Part shown: positions 23,255 through 34,065 of the stretch, piece by piece
Position numbering within the stretch: position 1 is the first letter of the stretch
Layout of the letters: each line of letters begins with the position of its first letter
From: Zopfochytrium polystomum
Lineage: Eukaryota; Chytridiomycota; Chytridiomycetes; Chytridiales; Chytridiaceae
Reading direction: 5' to 3'
DNA: 64,000 nt
NCBI GenBank assembly: GCA_025765615.1
Contig: JAIVFJ010000019.1
Location: 124,001 to 188,000, forward strand
Translations under genes and position numbers: made by a program
The notes under the pieces: model-generated
The model's input: the letters and a program-made list of their open reading frames with translations, nothing else
Database searches by the model: none
Told to the model about the DNA's origin: nothing

Positions 23255-25363
23255 CAAAGGAAGGCGTCGCATCGCCCTCACCCGCGTGTTTCAGCACCGG
23301 CCGGTGCGTCTGCGGCTGCCGCTGCTGGCGGTTCGCGACGGCGGCCGTCGACTCGGGTCTCCGCCCCGCGGTCGCCGGTGACGCTTTCGTCGTCGGCAGC
23401 GGCACGGCGGGTCTTGCCGAGTGGTAGCTCTGCCGGCTGGCGGAGCCACCGCCGCCGCCGCCGCCGCCGCCGTGTTGGGACCGCGGTGACTGCGCCGCGA
23501 CTGTCGGCTGGTGGTGGTGGTGGTGGTTGTGGTGGAGTTGTTGTTGCTGCGCGGCGCGGCCGGCGGCGGCGGTGGCGGCGGCGCGTGGCGGCGTCGCAGG
23601 GAGGCGGGCGGCGGCGGCGGCGGCAGCCGGGGCCGCGGCGGGGGTTGCGGGCGGGAGGTCGTCGAGCGCGTCGAGCTCGGTCCCGTCGCCAAAGTCGGTG
23701 CGGGCGGCGGGGCGGGAGACGAGCAGCGGTTTGAGGGCGGGCGGGGTTGCTGCAGCTTGAGCTGCGAAAACCGGGTACGGCACGCCGGGGGGCAGCGAGA
23801 CGGAGCGGGCGGGGGCAAAGGAGGAGGAGGAGGAGGAGGAGGGGGAGTAAGGCGAGGAGGACGACGGCCGTCGCGCGGTGGTGTGGGTGGTGGTGGGCGG
23901 ACGACGATGCGGACGCGGGGGTGGTGGGCTGCTTTGAAGGGGACGCGCGGCGGACGGGGATGCGCGAGGGGCTCTGGGCGGCGGGGGAGGGGACGACGAG
24001 GGTGGAAGCTGAGGAGGACGACGACGACGACGACGAGCCGCGGGCGGCCGAGGCGCCGTTGCCGGCGCGCCCGCCGCCGGTGCCGGACGCGCTGCGCCAA
24101 ACAAAGTTATCTGGTACGACGATGCTCGCGGCGGCCTCGGCGTCGTCGGCGTCGCGGTACTTTTCGAGGGTGGACTGGATCATCCTCGCGGTCTCCTTTG
24201 CGGCGGCGGCGGCCGCCGCCGCCGCGCGCTGCTTCTCGGACGGGACGCACAGCTCGCGGCCGTCGTCAGGGAAGACGAGGTCGTCGAACCCTTCGTCCTC
24301 GCCCTCCGAAGGCACCACGCTGGTGCTGGTGCTGGGCGTCGGGCTGTCCTGGAACCGCTTCAGCATCTGCAGTCCAAAGCTCGGGTGGCCGCCGCCGCCG
24401 TTTCCGTTGCCGCCGCCGCCGTGGGACGACGCCGAGGACGGGGGCGAGTGGAACGAGTCGGACCAGTCCTCGCTGCAGTCGGTGCGGTTTGGACGCCTGG
24501 CGGCCGCCCTTCCGGAGATTGTATACCAGCGAGCCGACGGGGTCGGCGGCGTCCAGCAGGCCGCCGCCGCCGCCGCCGCCGCTCGCGCGCGCGTCGCCGG
24601 CGCGCATCGCCTGGAGCTTGCAGTCGAGCAGCCCGTCGAGCCGCAGGCGGAGGGCCTCCGACGGCGGAGGCGACGGTTCCGCTGGCGCGTGCGTGCCGGC
24701 GACAAAGTCGGCAGGGTCGTCGTCGTCGTTCCAGAAATCGTCCAGGCTGTCTGCGCCAATGAGGCGGCGCAACGACTCGCCGACGGCGTCTGCGGTAGAG
24801 TGCAACGGCGGCGGCGGTGGCGGCGACGACGATGTCGCATCGGGGAGGGGTTCTGTCCAGTCTTCATCGTCCGAGGCCGGCGACGCTGCGGCGGATGCTG
24901 CGTCGTTGTGAAAGAGCGGTTCTGCGCACGCGGGGAGGAGCGGGAGGGCGGCGCCGGCGGTGGCGGTGGTGGTGGTGGTGCTGGTGGTGGCGGCCATTGT
25001 CGCCTCAAATACTGGCTCCGCAGCTGCAACGGCGACCGGTCCAGTAGTGGCGGTAGCATCAAGCAAACAAATCGGTGGAGGCAAGGTCGAGTAAAGCTCC
25101 GATGGGAGCTCTTTGCTTGGCGGCGCTATTGGCACAACGGCGTCGCCTTCGGGCCCATCCGAGAGCAGGAGCTGTGGCGAGGGAGTCGACGAGGGTGAAC
25201 AATCGAGTGGAACCGGTGGCGGTGGCGGCGGCGACGGCGTGTCGATCGTCGCAGTGCTGATAGACGTCGTCTCTCTTGTCGTCATCGTCGCCGTCGTAGT
25301 TGCCGCCTCGGCGAGCTCGGTAAGCTCGTCGCGGAGAGGGCGATCACCCAACGTAGCATCCAT
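21599..25363 (-). CDS. Byr4/Bfa1-like mitotic-exit GAP scaffold, several frame changes
   Basis: Byr4/Bfa1 binds the Bub2/Cdc16 TBC protein to form the two-part GAP for the Tem1/Spg1 GTPase at spindle pole bodies, restraining septation and mitotic exit. Start ATG at 25363. Recognisable blocks in order: SLDDFWNDDDDPADFV (about 24745-24700), EDEGFDDLVFPDDGRE (about 24300-24255), RTDFGDGTELDALDDLP (about 23705-23655), KKKPTLIRNLHPSDILK (about 22720-22655), VVGDMRYDPVLQKWDGNE (about 22515-22460), KPALITNRGGSYKVAQS then GAMVFDPLRMCWVGNEDD, and GRWFPRALADSRAAM near 21815; stop at 21599-21601. The blocks lie in different frames: changes occur near 24500, near 23860, at the exon 23280/22725 junction and at a TTTT run near 21830. 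The intron ending in CTCAACAG before the VVGDM block is clear. The low-complexity linkers (Ala, Ser, His, Gly) are long. Family call is good; exact gene structure is not resolved and the copy could be damaged or the assembly imperfect. Confidence 0.72.
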
Positions 25364-25399
25364 GTGTATTTTTTTTTCTTCTTCTGTGTAGCCGTTCTC

Positions 25400-25491
25400 G
25401 TAATTGTCTCATGTCCGCTTTTGCGACAAATCTCGGTCGTTGCCGCAGCCCCACAAGCCACAGCAAAGACCCTGATGATATTACATTATTG
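25400..25491. repeat. Dispersed repeat, copy A (upstream of Byr4-like gene)
   Basis: Positions 25400-25429 are identical to 27357-27386, and a second block (about 25468-25491) nearly matches 27411-27434, with a diverged spacer between. Copy A ends 37 bp upstream of the Byr4-like start codon on the minus strand. Confidence 0.8.
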
Positions 25492-26558
25492 TAAAAAGGA
25501 GGGGTGAGTTGCGGTCTTCTCTCTGTACGTGTCCGCAGCGCTGCAGGGTGGTTTCATTCCAGCTTATGTCCCCAGGATTAATTTGATAACACTCAAGTCT
25601 TAGACTCTTGTAAAATCACAAAATAGATGGGAAGTGCCAGCTGCAGCGCAGGCTGACGACTGCTGTCCTGGTTATTTAGGAGCCCCTCTCTTAAAAAAAC
25701 TCGCGCGCGTGCGCTCTCTCTCAAACGAGGCACCTATTAAAAAAAAAAAAAATAAACACGGGGGTCTTACCGCGATTCAGGCAACGAGTTTTTGCGGCAG
25801 GAGCACCTTGCTCCAACGCGAGACTTTGTGCTGACGCGGGCGGACCAAAGTCGGGCGTGCCGGAAGCAACGATTGCACACTCTATGCGGGCGATTAAATA
25901 TTGCTATCAAAGAATACCATTAACATAATTAAAGCATGACGGGTATCGTCAACATTGCTCGTACTCACGGAAACCTTATGTCGACACAACGCAAAGACGC
26001 AGCTGAGAAAGCATCCACGGTAGCGATGAAGCGCCAAATGCGGCAGGTATGGAATCATTTTTTGCATCCACAATTCTCACCGAGGTATATGGCAGTGGCG
26101 TTCAGCTTACTTACGCGTACGCATCCAAAATTGATTCGTTCGATTTCATCGAACTGAGAAGGCCTCATCACATACAAGAACCGAAACCGACGCGACTCTC
26201 TAGGTTTTATAGAGATGAATCATCGCTGGGGAACAAATACGTTACCGCTCTAAGGACTTTTTGGTAAAATGTATTTTTTTTTAAGCGTGTTCGGACAAAC
26301 CCCGCTTTGTCCACACCCTCTTCTCACCAATTCACACTCATCCGGCGCCGGCGCCGCCGCTGCCGCCACTACCAGCTCTTCTTCCCACCCACCAGCCCTC
26401 CGGCCATCGCGAGCCTCGCCGTCGTCGTCGGAACCAACACCAGGGCCTCGGCCGCACGGCGTCGACCGACGGCCTGCCGCCGCCGCCGCCTTGAAGGAAA
26501 TGCGTCCACAGGCGCGCCGCCGCAGCCGGTTCCGTGACGTACGACAGCAGCGGGTTGC
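25492..26558. other. Intergenic stretch without a convincing gene
   Basis: An open frame begins at 25936 on the plus strand (starts MTGIVNIARTHGNLM) and reaches a GTATGG-like donor at 26048, but I recognise nothing and found no convincing continuation. The GC-rich part 26340-26530 gives Pro/Arg-rich frames on both strands. No function is assigned. Confidence 0.4.
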
Positions 26559-27276
26559 TCAAAGCAGTTGGGTCAACGCCGGGGTCCCTAGCAGCAACGA
26601 GGGCCGATTCGATTGTTGTGGACCAGAACGCAGAGCAGGACCTTGAAGAGATGGAGTCTGCGGGCGGTGGGCGTCGCTGGCGAAGGCCTCGTAGAGATCG
26701 GGGGTCAGCGGGGGAGTCAGGGAATCCAAACGTTGCCGAAGGCTGAACACGTCATTTTCGCGCACTTGCCGGTCGCGATAGATTGTCAGTTTCGCCCACA
26801 GCGCCGCAAGGTCGTTCGGTTTGAAGAAGCTGAGCTTATTTCCCAGTATGAGCACACGTCAATAAGCGATAGGACCGCAGTGACTTTGCCAGCAAGGGAG
26901 CTGTCTTTTGCCTTAATTTCAATATTGCCTAGAAGAGCCCTCCACAAAGCCTGCCAAGCGGCGCCCGAACGAAAAAAAGTAGAATCTTCAGATGTTTTTC
27001 GGCAGTATGAAGTCGCGGCTGAACATATCCGGACGACATCCGGAGAGAGATTCTTCGTCTTTGCAATTGAGCTGGCCGCAGCGTTCAGAACATTGACAAC
27101 ACCATCTTCGGAAATTGCATCCTGTTGCTGCTGAAAGAACATTCTTGCACTCTCTGCGACGGCTAACACCATCCACTTCTGTTGTGATTCTCAGAATGAA
27201 GTCGTCAGAAGCGGGTTCCACGAAGTGTTTCGCATTGTCGTACAGAGAAACGCTGCCCACCCGGGTTTCTCCACGG
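26559..27276 (-). CDS. Unrecognised small protein gene, 5' end not resolved
   Basis: Three exons on the minus strand fit splice signals and frame: 27276-27168 (starting in mid-codon after GCGTGCAG), 27130-26885 and 26834-26559. They encode RGETRVGSVSLYDNAKHFVE, then QQQDAISEDGVVNVLNAAAS, and SFFKPNDLAALWAKLTIYRD, ending in PALTQLL. The acceptor before 27130 (TTCTTTCAG) is strong, but the two introns would be only 37 and 50 bp. The sequence looks helical and charged like a real protein, unlike its neighbours in other frames. I do not recognise the family. The starting exon may lie near repeat copy B, where an ATG occurs, but the phase does not fit. Function unknown. Confidence 0.4.
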
Positions 27277-27356
27277 CTGCACGCGGGGAGGGGTCCGTTG
27301 GTAGGGGGAAGGGCAGTGGCACGCGGGCGCGGTTGGGCGTGCGAGGAGCCTACCGA

Positions 27357-27434
27357 GTAATTGTCTCATGTCCGCTTTTGCGACAATCTCTGTCTCTGGC
27401 TTTGCTATAAGACCCCGATGATATTACATTATTG
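27357..27434. repeat. Dispersed repeat, copy B
   Basis: This copy shares a 30 bp identical block and a second ACATTATTG-containing block with copy A at 25400-25491 in the same orientation. It lies just upstream of the unrecognised minus-strand gene ending at 26559, as copy A lies upstream of the Byr4-like gene. Confidence 0.8.
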
Positions 27435-27551
27435 CAAGAAGGGGGCGCCAGGCGGGGCATTCGGCGCGCCGCCTCTCGTTGCTACCCCCACGTTCCCGCC
27501 GCTCCTACCTCATCCCCCAAAAGGGCGCCCCCCCAAAAAGAGGAACCCCAG

Positions 27552-28550
27552 CTACTTCCGGCCCTTCCTGAGACCTTTGGACGAGGACGCGGATCCTCGC
27601 TTCTGCACTCCGCCCCCCCGCGCCGACCGCTTCACGGTGCCAGCCGCCCTTTTCTCCGTCTTTGCGCTCGGCCTGGTCAATCTCCTGGTTGCTGCGCTTC
27701 GACCGCTGCTGTCCTCGGCGCCGCCGTCGTCGTCGTCGTGGCGATCATCGGCCGACTCGCTGGCCTCGGCGTCAAAGGGCTTGACGGTGACGGTGACGAC
27801 CTTTTTGGCCGTCGGGATCTCGATGTGGCGCACATCGGTGCCGTCGTCGTCGTCGTCGCCGCCGTCATCGCTGCCGCGGTCTCTCACACCGTCGTCGTCA
27901 TCGCCGTCGTCATCGCCGTCGTCCTCTCCGGTGCGCCCGTCCTCGCCTTTTGAGTTGATAGCCTCGATCCGGTCGACGTCGCCGAGCAGGCTGCGGTGTC
28001 GTTTCGTCTGCGAGATGCGTTCAAGAGCAGTGCGTGCGAAACGAAGAGGTCAAAAATATGAAATGGTGGGAGAAACAAGAAGCGGGGGGGGGGGGGGGGG
28101 GGCATCTTCTTCTAAGTGGGGTAGGTCCGCGGGGCCGCCAACTTGAAGGAGTAGTGGGATGAGCCGTCATGCCGTCTACGAAGGCGACGACGACGAAACG
28201 ATAAACGACGAACGAAACGAACCGATTCGCGGCGGGCTTCCCTCCGCTCCTCTTTCTCGCGCGCGATGCGCAGCTCCTCGGAGCGTTTCTTGCGTTCGAG
28301 ATTGCGCTTGTGGAAGCCGGTGAGGTACTCTCTGGGGGGGGGGTTGGAGTGTTGTGAGTTTGGAAAGGATTGCCGACGGATTTTCACGTTACATTCGCGC
28401 AGCCCTCCCGGCCATTTACCTTCGTGACGCCTCGTCGAACGAGACGAGCTCGGGCCGCTCGTACCCGCCGCTGCCTACTCGGCCGCCTCGGCCGCGACCG
28501 CGACCGCGACCACCGCGACCGCCGCCGCGACCGGCGCCGCGATGCTTCAT
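27552..28550 (-). CDS. NOL12: Nucleolar protein 12 / Rrp17 (Nop25) family
   Basis: NOL12/Rrp17 proteins act in the nucleolus in large-subunit rRNA maturation; yeast Rrp17 is reported as a 5'-3' exonuclease. Exons (minus) 28550-28420, 28331-28223 and 28007-27552 join in frame to 231 residues, close to human NOL12 (213). Order: an RGG-rich N-terminus of about 30 residues, the diagnostic core EYLTGFHKRNLERKKRSEEL with the charged helix that follows, an acidic Asp-rich middle, the conserved VVTVTVKPFD strand, and a basic Lys/Arg/Ser-rich tail. The RGG N-terminus is an addition relative to the vertebrate protein. Introns are 88 and 215 bp. Upstream intergenic DNA to the next plus-strand gene is 1.3 kb. 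Confidence 0.85.
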
Positions 28551-29044
28551 GTGTTGTTTGTTCTTTTTGCTTTTTTTTTCTTTTTTTTTTTTTTCTTTTT
28601 TTTTTTTTTCTTTCCTCTCTTTTCCTTTTCCGTTTCGACCTTGTCAGGATTAATTGCATATTTATTTTGATCTTGGTGTTCAACGTGAACTGCGGGTGAA
28701 CTTTTTTGCTCTTTCTTAAGGGTTAAAGGCGAGTTTGTTCTCCGTGCTACATTCATAAGGAGAAGATGAGTCCGTTTAGACCCCCCCCCCCCAAGTCTAC
28801 CAAGGTTGCTCTCTGGGGCGGGTGCAGGGCTATTTTGCGTGCGTTGGTGCCGGCCTCCCTGGCTCAGAGAAAGACGACAGTCTGCACTCACGAACGTCTA
28901 ATTTTTTTTTTTTTTGGGGGGCGGCGATTACACGGTCTGCAGGCGTGTTGTTTCAGCGCACAAACTGCACCGAATGTTAGTTCCCACTGCTGCCTGCACT
29001 TCCTTCCCTCCATCCCACCCCCTCCACGGCGCTAGACAGGCCGT

Positions 29045-29049
<5 letters not shown>

Positions 29050-29086
<37 letters not shown>

Positions 29087-29088
29087 TC

Positions 29089-29126
<38 letters not shown>

Positions 29127-29138
29127 CCTCTCTCTCGC
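29050..29138. repeat. CT dinucleotide array
   Basis: Mostly CT units with a few interruptions. A GA array (its complement in polarity) follows about 320 bp downstream. Confidence 0.85.
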
Positions 29139-29455
29139 AGTTCATTGACCCCCTTCAGCCAATGGACTCCGACTCTCTCTGATAAAGGATTTCAGAGAAC
29201 AACGATCTACCGCTGTGGAAAGTTTGCGGCAAGTGCGGATCACGCTGGGGCGCGCGTCCGAATAAGAAAATTTTCTTTCTTCTTGTCTCATTTTCTTTCG
29301 GTCGAGTCCCAATCAGATCGTCCGATCGAGCTCCTATGTTCTGGCAGTCCACCTGACGCGAAAAAAAGAAAGAAAAAAGAAAAGAAATATACTAACTAAG
29401 TAGGACGCGAAAAAAGAGAAGAAAAAATTCCATTGCGCGAGCACGAAGACAGCGC

Positions 29456-29526
<71 letters not shown>
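29456..29526. repeat. GA dinucleotide array
   Basis: About 35 uninterrupted GA units between the CT array at 29050-29138 and the membrane protein gene. Confidence 0.9.
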
Positions 29527-29529
<3 letters not shown>

Positions 29530-29853
29530 GAGCGAGAAGTGAGTGAGTGAGAGATGAGAAAAAAAGGAGTCGCGTGTCAAATGGACGTGACAGCAAGGAA
29601 AGGGAGCACTACTTGGTGTCGCGCTGGCGGTGGAGACAATAAGAAAGTATGAAGAGGATATGGAATATGAGACAGGGGAAAAGAAAAGAAAAACACACAT
29701 AAGCATACGCGCAAAAAATATATACATTCTCTCTCTCTCTCTCTCGAGCGCGCTGCCCATCCTTTTTGTTGGAGTTAGCCAACTCGTTGCCTCCCCTAAC
29801 CCACACCTTCCCGACCCGACCCCCCACCCACCCGCCGCAACCAAAAGCAAGCC

Positions 29854-30735
29854 ATGAGCGCACCACCAAACGCCCTCCAAGCCATGAGCCGGATCGCGGG
29901 CATCATCATCGCCGGCCCGTCGCTGATGACCAACATCAGCACGCTCAACTCGATCTACTACTCGTACAAGGGCAAGCTCCTCCAAAAGGCGAGTATCCTC
30001 TCGACGCTGCTCGCTCTCGCGGCGGACGTGATCATCCTCGTGGCGACCGTGTCGGTGGTGATCGACAGCAAGTGGTGGTTCCTCTCGCAGAGCTCCGTCA
30101 TCATCAACGCGCTGAAGCGCGTGTACAGCGTGAACGTGGTGTACGTGACGGCGCTGCGGTTCCAGGCGGTCAACAGGTCGCGGTCGGACCTGCTCATGAG
30201 CAACTGGCTGGTGGCCGTGTATGTCGTGGTGTACACGCTCTTCTCGGCGACGACGTTCGGGTTCCAGGTGCACGCGTACGTCAGCAACGACTGGGTAGCC
30301 GCGGCGGCGCGCGTGAGCGACTCGTTCCGGCTGTACCGGATCCTGAACCTCGTGACGACCAGCATCTACGTGCTGCTCGGGGTGGTGGTCGACGTGCAGT
30401 TTATGATGCTCGGCAAGACGAACCCGATGCAGAAGAGCAACTTTGCGAGGCTCCGCATGTTTTACAATCACTGGATCTACCTCCTGTACGAGATCGTGTC
30501 GTTCGCCGGCTTTGCCATCAACATCATTTGGGGCCTCGTCGATCCCATCAATGTCACTGGGTTCGTGTACGTCGAGCAGATTGTGCTGAGCATGATGATG
30601 CTGAACGGGCTTTCGCTGGTGCAAGTGTGCTCGTCGCAGTCTTTTGCCACTACGGAGCACAGCAACTCGCAGCATCAAGAAGCTAATTCGACGGCGCAAA
30701 TTAGGAGTCGACGCGCCACTGACACAAAGTGTTGA
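29854..30735 (+). CDS. Multi-pass membrane protein, paralog A, intronless
   Basis: A single-exon frame of 293 residues starting MSAPPNALQAM. About six to seven hydrophobic stretches are visible: residues roughly 10-22, 48-69, 85-105, 118-137, 165-180, 201-225 and 240-256, with short loops and a polar C-terminal tail (Ser/Gln/Arg-rich). This is a seven-helix-like outline, but I see no signature of a known GPCR, rhodopsin or transporter family. Paralog B is at 36310-37221. The lack of introns in an intron-rich region is notable. Nucleotides 30257-30483 match paralog B in 226 of 227 positions while the flanks have diverged much more. Function unknown; a receptor or sensor role would be a guess. 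Confidence 0.8.
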   Translation: MSAPPNALQAMSRIAGIIIAGPSLMTNISTLNSIYYSYKGKLLQKASILSTLLALAADVIILVATVSVVIDSKWWFLSQSSVIINALKRVYSVNVVYVTALRFQAVNRSRSDLLMSNWLVAVYVVVYTLFSATTFGFQVHAYVSNDWVAAAARVSDSFRLYRILNLVTTSIYVLLGVVVDVQFMMLGKTNPMQKSNFARLRMFYNHWIYLLYEIVSFAGFAINIIWGLVDPINVTGFVYVEQIVLSMMMLNGLSLVQVCSSQSFATTEHSNSQHQEANSTAQIRSRRATDTKC

Positions 30736-31104
30736 GGGGGAAAAGGGGGAGCAGGGGGTACAGGGACCTTGTGCAGCGAGAGTGTGTGTGCTGGAGAGAG
30801 ACAGCGGTAGGGGGGAGTTAGAGTGCGAGTGAGCGAGGAAGAGACCAACAGACAGACAGACAGAGAAAGTGACTCGGGGGGGAGTTGGGGAGGAGTAGAG
30901 CAAGACATAGAGATAGAGTGATAGAGAGACCGAAAGTTCCTTTGCTTGTTTTTGGGTTCCACTATTGTTGAATACTCTTTCTTTGAAATACGTAATTGAT
31001 GCTGATTCGGAAAGAAAATTAGAGGGGAAAAAAAAACTCGAATTAGGGCGAAAGGGAGATAGTGAAAGGGGGAAAGAAAGAGAAAACGCGCGCGCGGGTG
31101 TGTG

Positions 31105-31189
<85 letters not shown>

Positions 31190-31439
31190 AGTGGGTTGGC
31201 GTGAGAAATAATTAGCTCTTGTTGCTTTCGCTTTTGTCGACACGAACCCTCCCAGCAGTCCATCTTTCAAAAGCGGTTCCCCACCAATTCGCACCCAGAT
31301 GTCTCACTTCCGCCCACAACGAACAAGAGATGGGGTCCGACAGACGAGAGTAACCCAAGCAGCCCGCCCCGTTGCGCTGCCTTCGTTCCCCGCTTCACCA
31401 CCTCCACCCTCCACACGCACACACCTCTCGCGGGCCGCC
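30736..31439. other. Intergenic region with long GT array
   Basis: Between the 3' ends of membrane paralog A and the LisH-WD40 gene. It consists of GA-rich sequence and the GT array at 31097-31188. Overlapping long frames on the minus strand are translations of the repeat. Confidence 0.6.
31097..31188. repeat. GT dinucleotide array
   Basis: About 45 GT units with one GC interruption near 31110; potentially Z-DNA forming. Confidence 0.9.
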
Positions 31440-33540
31440 TTACAGCCCCTCAAACGCCTCGGCCGCGGCCGCCGGTCCCCACGCCTTTACTGTCAGGTCG
31501 TACGAGCAGCTGTAAATGACACCGCCGCCGCCGCCATCGCCGCGGGCGTCGTCGTGATCCCCCGCAGAGGCTACGGCGGCGGCGCCGGGGGCGGGTTTGG
31601 CGGCGACGATGCCGCGCACGGTTTTGTCGTGTCCGGCGAGGCTGGCGACGATGTGGCCCTGCGGGTGGCCCGACCCGTCGGGCAGGACGTTAAAGACAAC
31701 GACGGCGCCGTCGTCGCTGGTGGCGAACAGCCGGCCGTCGACGGCATCGACGGCGCCACCACCGTCATGATCAGCGGCGGCGGCGACGACTTCCCAGCAG
31801 CAGCGCGGGCGGGAGAACGCGTCGGCGTCGACGCCGTAGAGGTCGCTGACGATGCGGAGTGGCTGTGGTTTGGCGGTGGTGGCGGCCGCGCCGTCGGTAG
31901 CAGCGGTCGGCCGAGAATAAGGGCGAAGGAATGAGATGGAAGTGGAGGTGTCTCGTTTGGGCTGGTCGCCGGCCGCCCAATCGGACGCTGCGGTGGCGGC
32001 GGCGGCGGCGACGACAGCTAAGTCGCGCGGCACGGCGTAGACAACAATGCGACCCGATCCGGCGTCGGTGTACACGGCGAGGAACCGACCAGAGGGGCTG
32101 ACGGCAAGGTCCATCGGGGTGAACGAAACCCAGTCGTCGTTGTTTGAGTTCATGTTCCATCGCCGGATCGATGTTGTCGTCGTCGATGCGTCGCCGACTT
32201 TCGGCAGCGTCACAAAGTGCAGGTAGTTGTCGTTGCGCGCACCAATGATGAGTGTCCCGGACGCACCGTCGGTTCGCACAAACGCCAGGCATTCGACCGG
32301 GCCGTTGAAATACAGTGTTTGCACCTTTTCGTACTGGGGCGGATTGCCTTGGTCATGCCCATCCTCTTTACCCAACGGTTCTTGCTGGTCGGAGTCGCGC
32401 GGCTCTTGAAGGCGGTAGATGTTTGCAGTCTTGTCGTAACCGGCGGTGGCGAACCACTCGCCGTCCGGCGAAAAGGACGCGCGGACAACGTACTTTGTGT
32501 GGTCTCTCCAGCTCTGGAAGGGGTTGCCGGTGCGCAGGTCGTACAGGTGGTGGGAGCCGTCCATGCCGGCCACCAATACGATCGGCGCCGCCGTCACGGC
32601 CGGGTGGAACTCGACCGAGAGCACGGAAAAGTCGACGTGGAGGTTGGCGAGGAGCTTGCCGGAGCGGGCGTGGGCGATGCGCACGGTCTTGTCGGCGGCG
32701 CCAGTGGCGATGGCGGGGATCAACGGGGCGTTTGTAGAGCCGAGCAGCACGGGGAAGAGCGCCGTAGGGAGGTAGGCGTGGGCGATGCAGAGGATGTTTG
32801 AGGTGTGCATGGTGTCGAGCGTTTTGAGTGGTACGACCGGATCCAGCGGCGGCATGTCCCTCCGGCGCAGGATATGATCGTCCGATCTGCCGCATCGGAT
32901 CGCAAAGAAGGCTTGGTCAGTCTACCTCGGCACGCGGTGCGCTTTCTGAACACGCACGCACGAACGCAACGCACGAGCACATAAACACACACACACACAC
33001 ACATACACATACGGACAAGCACGGACACACCCGTCACACACACACACACACACACATCCGCACTCACACACACACCGCGCGCACGACCCTTCCTCCTCCT
33101 CCTCACCGGCTAATGGAAACGGCTTCCAGCTCCGCCCTGGCCCTGTCAGCGATGTACTCCTCGAGGATCGCCATGAGGGGCTTGGAGGCCAGCTGTAGCA
33201 TTGGTGCGGGAGCGCCGCCGCTGCCGCTTCTGCTGCTGCTAGGGAGGAAGCCGTGCGGCGCCTCGAGCTCCAGTGCTTCTGCGGTCGCGTGCAAGCCCTG
33301 GTCGGCGAGGAAGCGAGCAACCAGCGCGTAGGCGAGCGATCGGACGTTGCGCGCTTCGTGCAGCTGGGTCGTCGTCGTCGTCGTCGTCGTTGCTGATGTC
33401 GTTATTGATTTCGTTGTCGACGGCGGAGTGGGGCGATGATGATGAAGCGACGAGGTGGCTGCTGCTGCTGCCGCCGCTGCTCCTGTCGCCATTGTTGGAC
33501 AGAATTTTGGCTGGCAGGATTTTGAGGAGGAAAAGGCCAT
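31440..33540 (-). CDS. LisH and WD40-repeat protein, two exons
   Basis: Exons (minus) 33540-33107 and 32886-31440 join in frame (CG|A) to 626 residues. The N-terminal exon carries a LisH-like helix pair (NVRSLAYALVARFLADQGLH, then ATAEALELEA), a dimerisation motif. The second exon contains WD40-type blades, for example TGAADKTVRIAHARSGKLLA, FSPDGEWFATAGYDKTANIY, VSPSGRFLAVYTDAG and ASLAGHDKTVRG, ending in a final YSCSYDLTVKAW blade near the C-terminus. LisH-WD40 proteins usually act as scaffolds in ubiquitin ligase, dynein or chromatin complexes; I cannot name the orthologous group. The start at 33540 is the first ATG in frame; 33492 is an alternative. The intron (33106-32887) contains CA arrays. 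Confidence 0.8.
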
Positions 33541-33737
33541 TTTGGGGAAAGCCCGGCTGCATCTCAAGTTTCCCGTTCAATGAGAGGGTCGGTCTTCCAA
33601 CCACACCTCAGAGCTAGGCCTTGTCCTAGGATGGGGTATACGTTTGTCCCTTTGCTCTGTGTGACACTTGCACTTTCCACTTTGGGAGGTGGCCCAAGCA
33701 TCCTCAAATTTGGGGCCGCGTCTTTCCACCTGGGCAG

Positions 33738-33744
33738 TATAAAA
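33738..33744 (+). promoter_or_regulatory. TATA box in LTR-like repeat
   Basis: TATAAAA within the first repeat island. Similar boxes occur in related surroundings at 46821-46827 (TATAAAT) and 47528-47534 (TATAAAA), all on the plus strand, as expected for LTR promoters. Function inferred. Confidence 0.4.
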
Positions 33745-33964
33745 GGAAGCACGGTGTGAGAGGGAAGCAGCCTCAGCTCATATTGGAACCTCATTGTGTG
33801 AGACTATACTCACTCCTTTGACCGTGGTATCTGGACTCTAGAGTGCGGCCACAGGCTGGTGCGAGAGGAAACGGAAGGGTACTCCCAAGGGAGCAACGCA
33901 ACTGTGGAATAAATAGAGAAGAGGTAAATGGGGGGTTTTATGTCAGGAACCTAATCTTAAATGC

Positions 33965-34065
33965 AAAGGGAGAGGTTAGTAGCACGATGGGACAGACAGG
34001 GCGCAACCAAGTACCCCTCACCTGAAAAGACACAGCAAGGTTCGTGGTTCGAGTCCACCCGGTAG
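33965..34065 (+). repeat. tRNA-derived (SINE-like) remnant
   Basis: Positions 34046-34056 match the RNA polymerase III B box (GGTTCGAGTCC). A T-arm forms: stem 34044-34047 with 34055-34058 and a seven-base loop. The upstream A-box region is only weakly recognisable, so this is a remnant and not a functional tRNA gene. Confidence 0.45.

Larger units (their letters stand above)
28551..29853. other. Intergenic region with mirror-image CT and GA arrays
   Basis: Upstream of both NOL12 (minus) and the membrane protein gene (plus). It contains T-rich DNA at 28560-28620, a CT array at 29050-29138, a GA array at 29456-29526 and a short CT run at 29730-29745. No gene is supported. Confidence 0.55.

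Noticed and set aside
25936..26267. Plus-strand frames starting MTGIVNIARTHG and MESFFASTILTEVYG
   Set aside because: Two overlapping short frames without recognisable content and without a clear splice join; not called as a gene.
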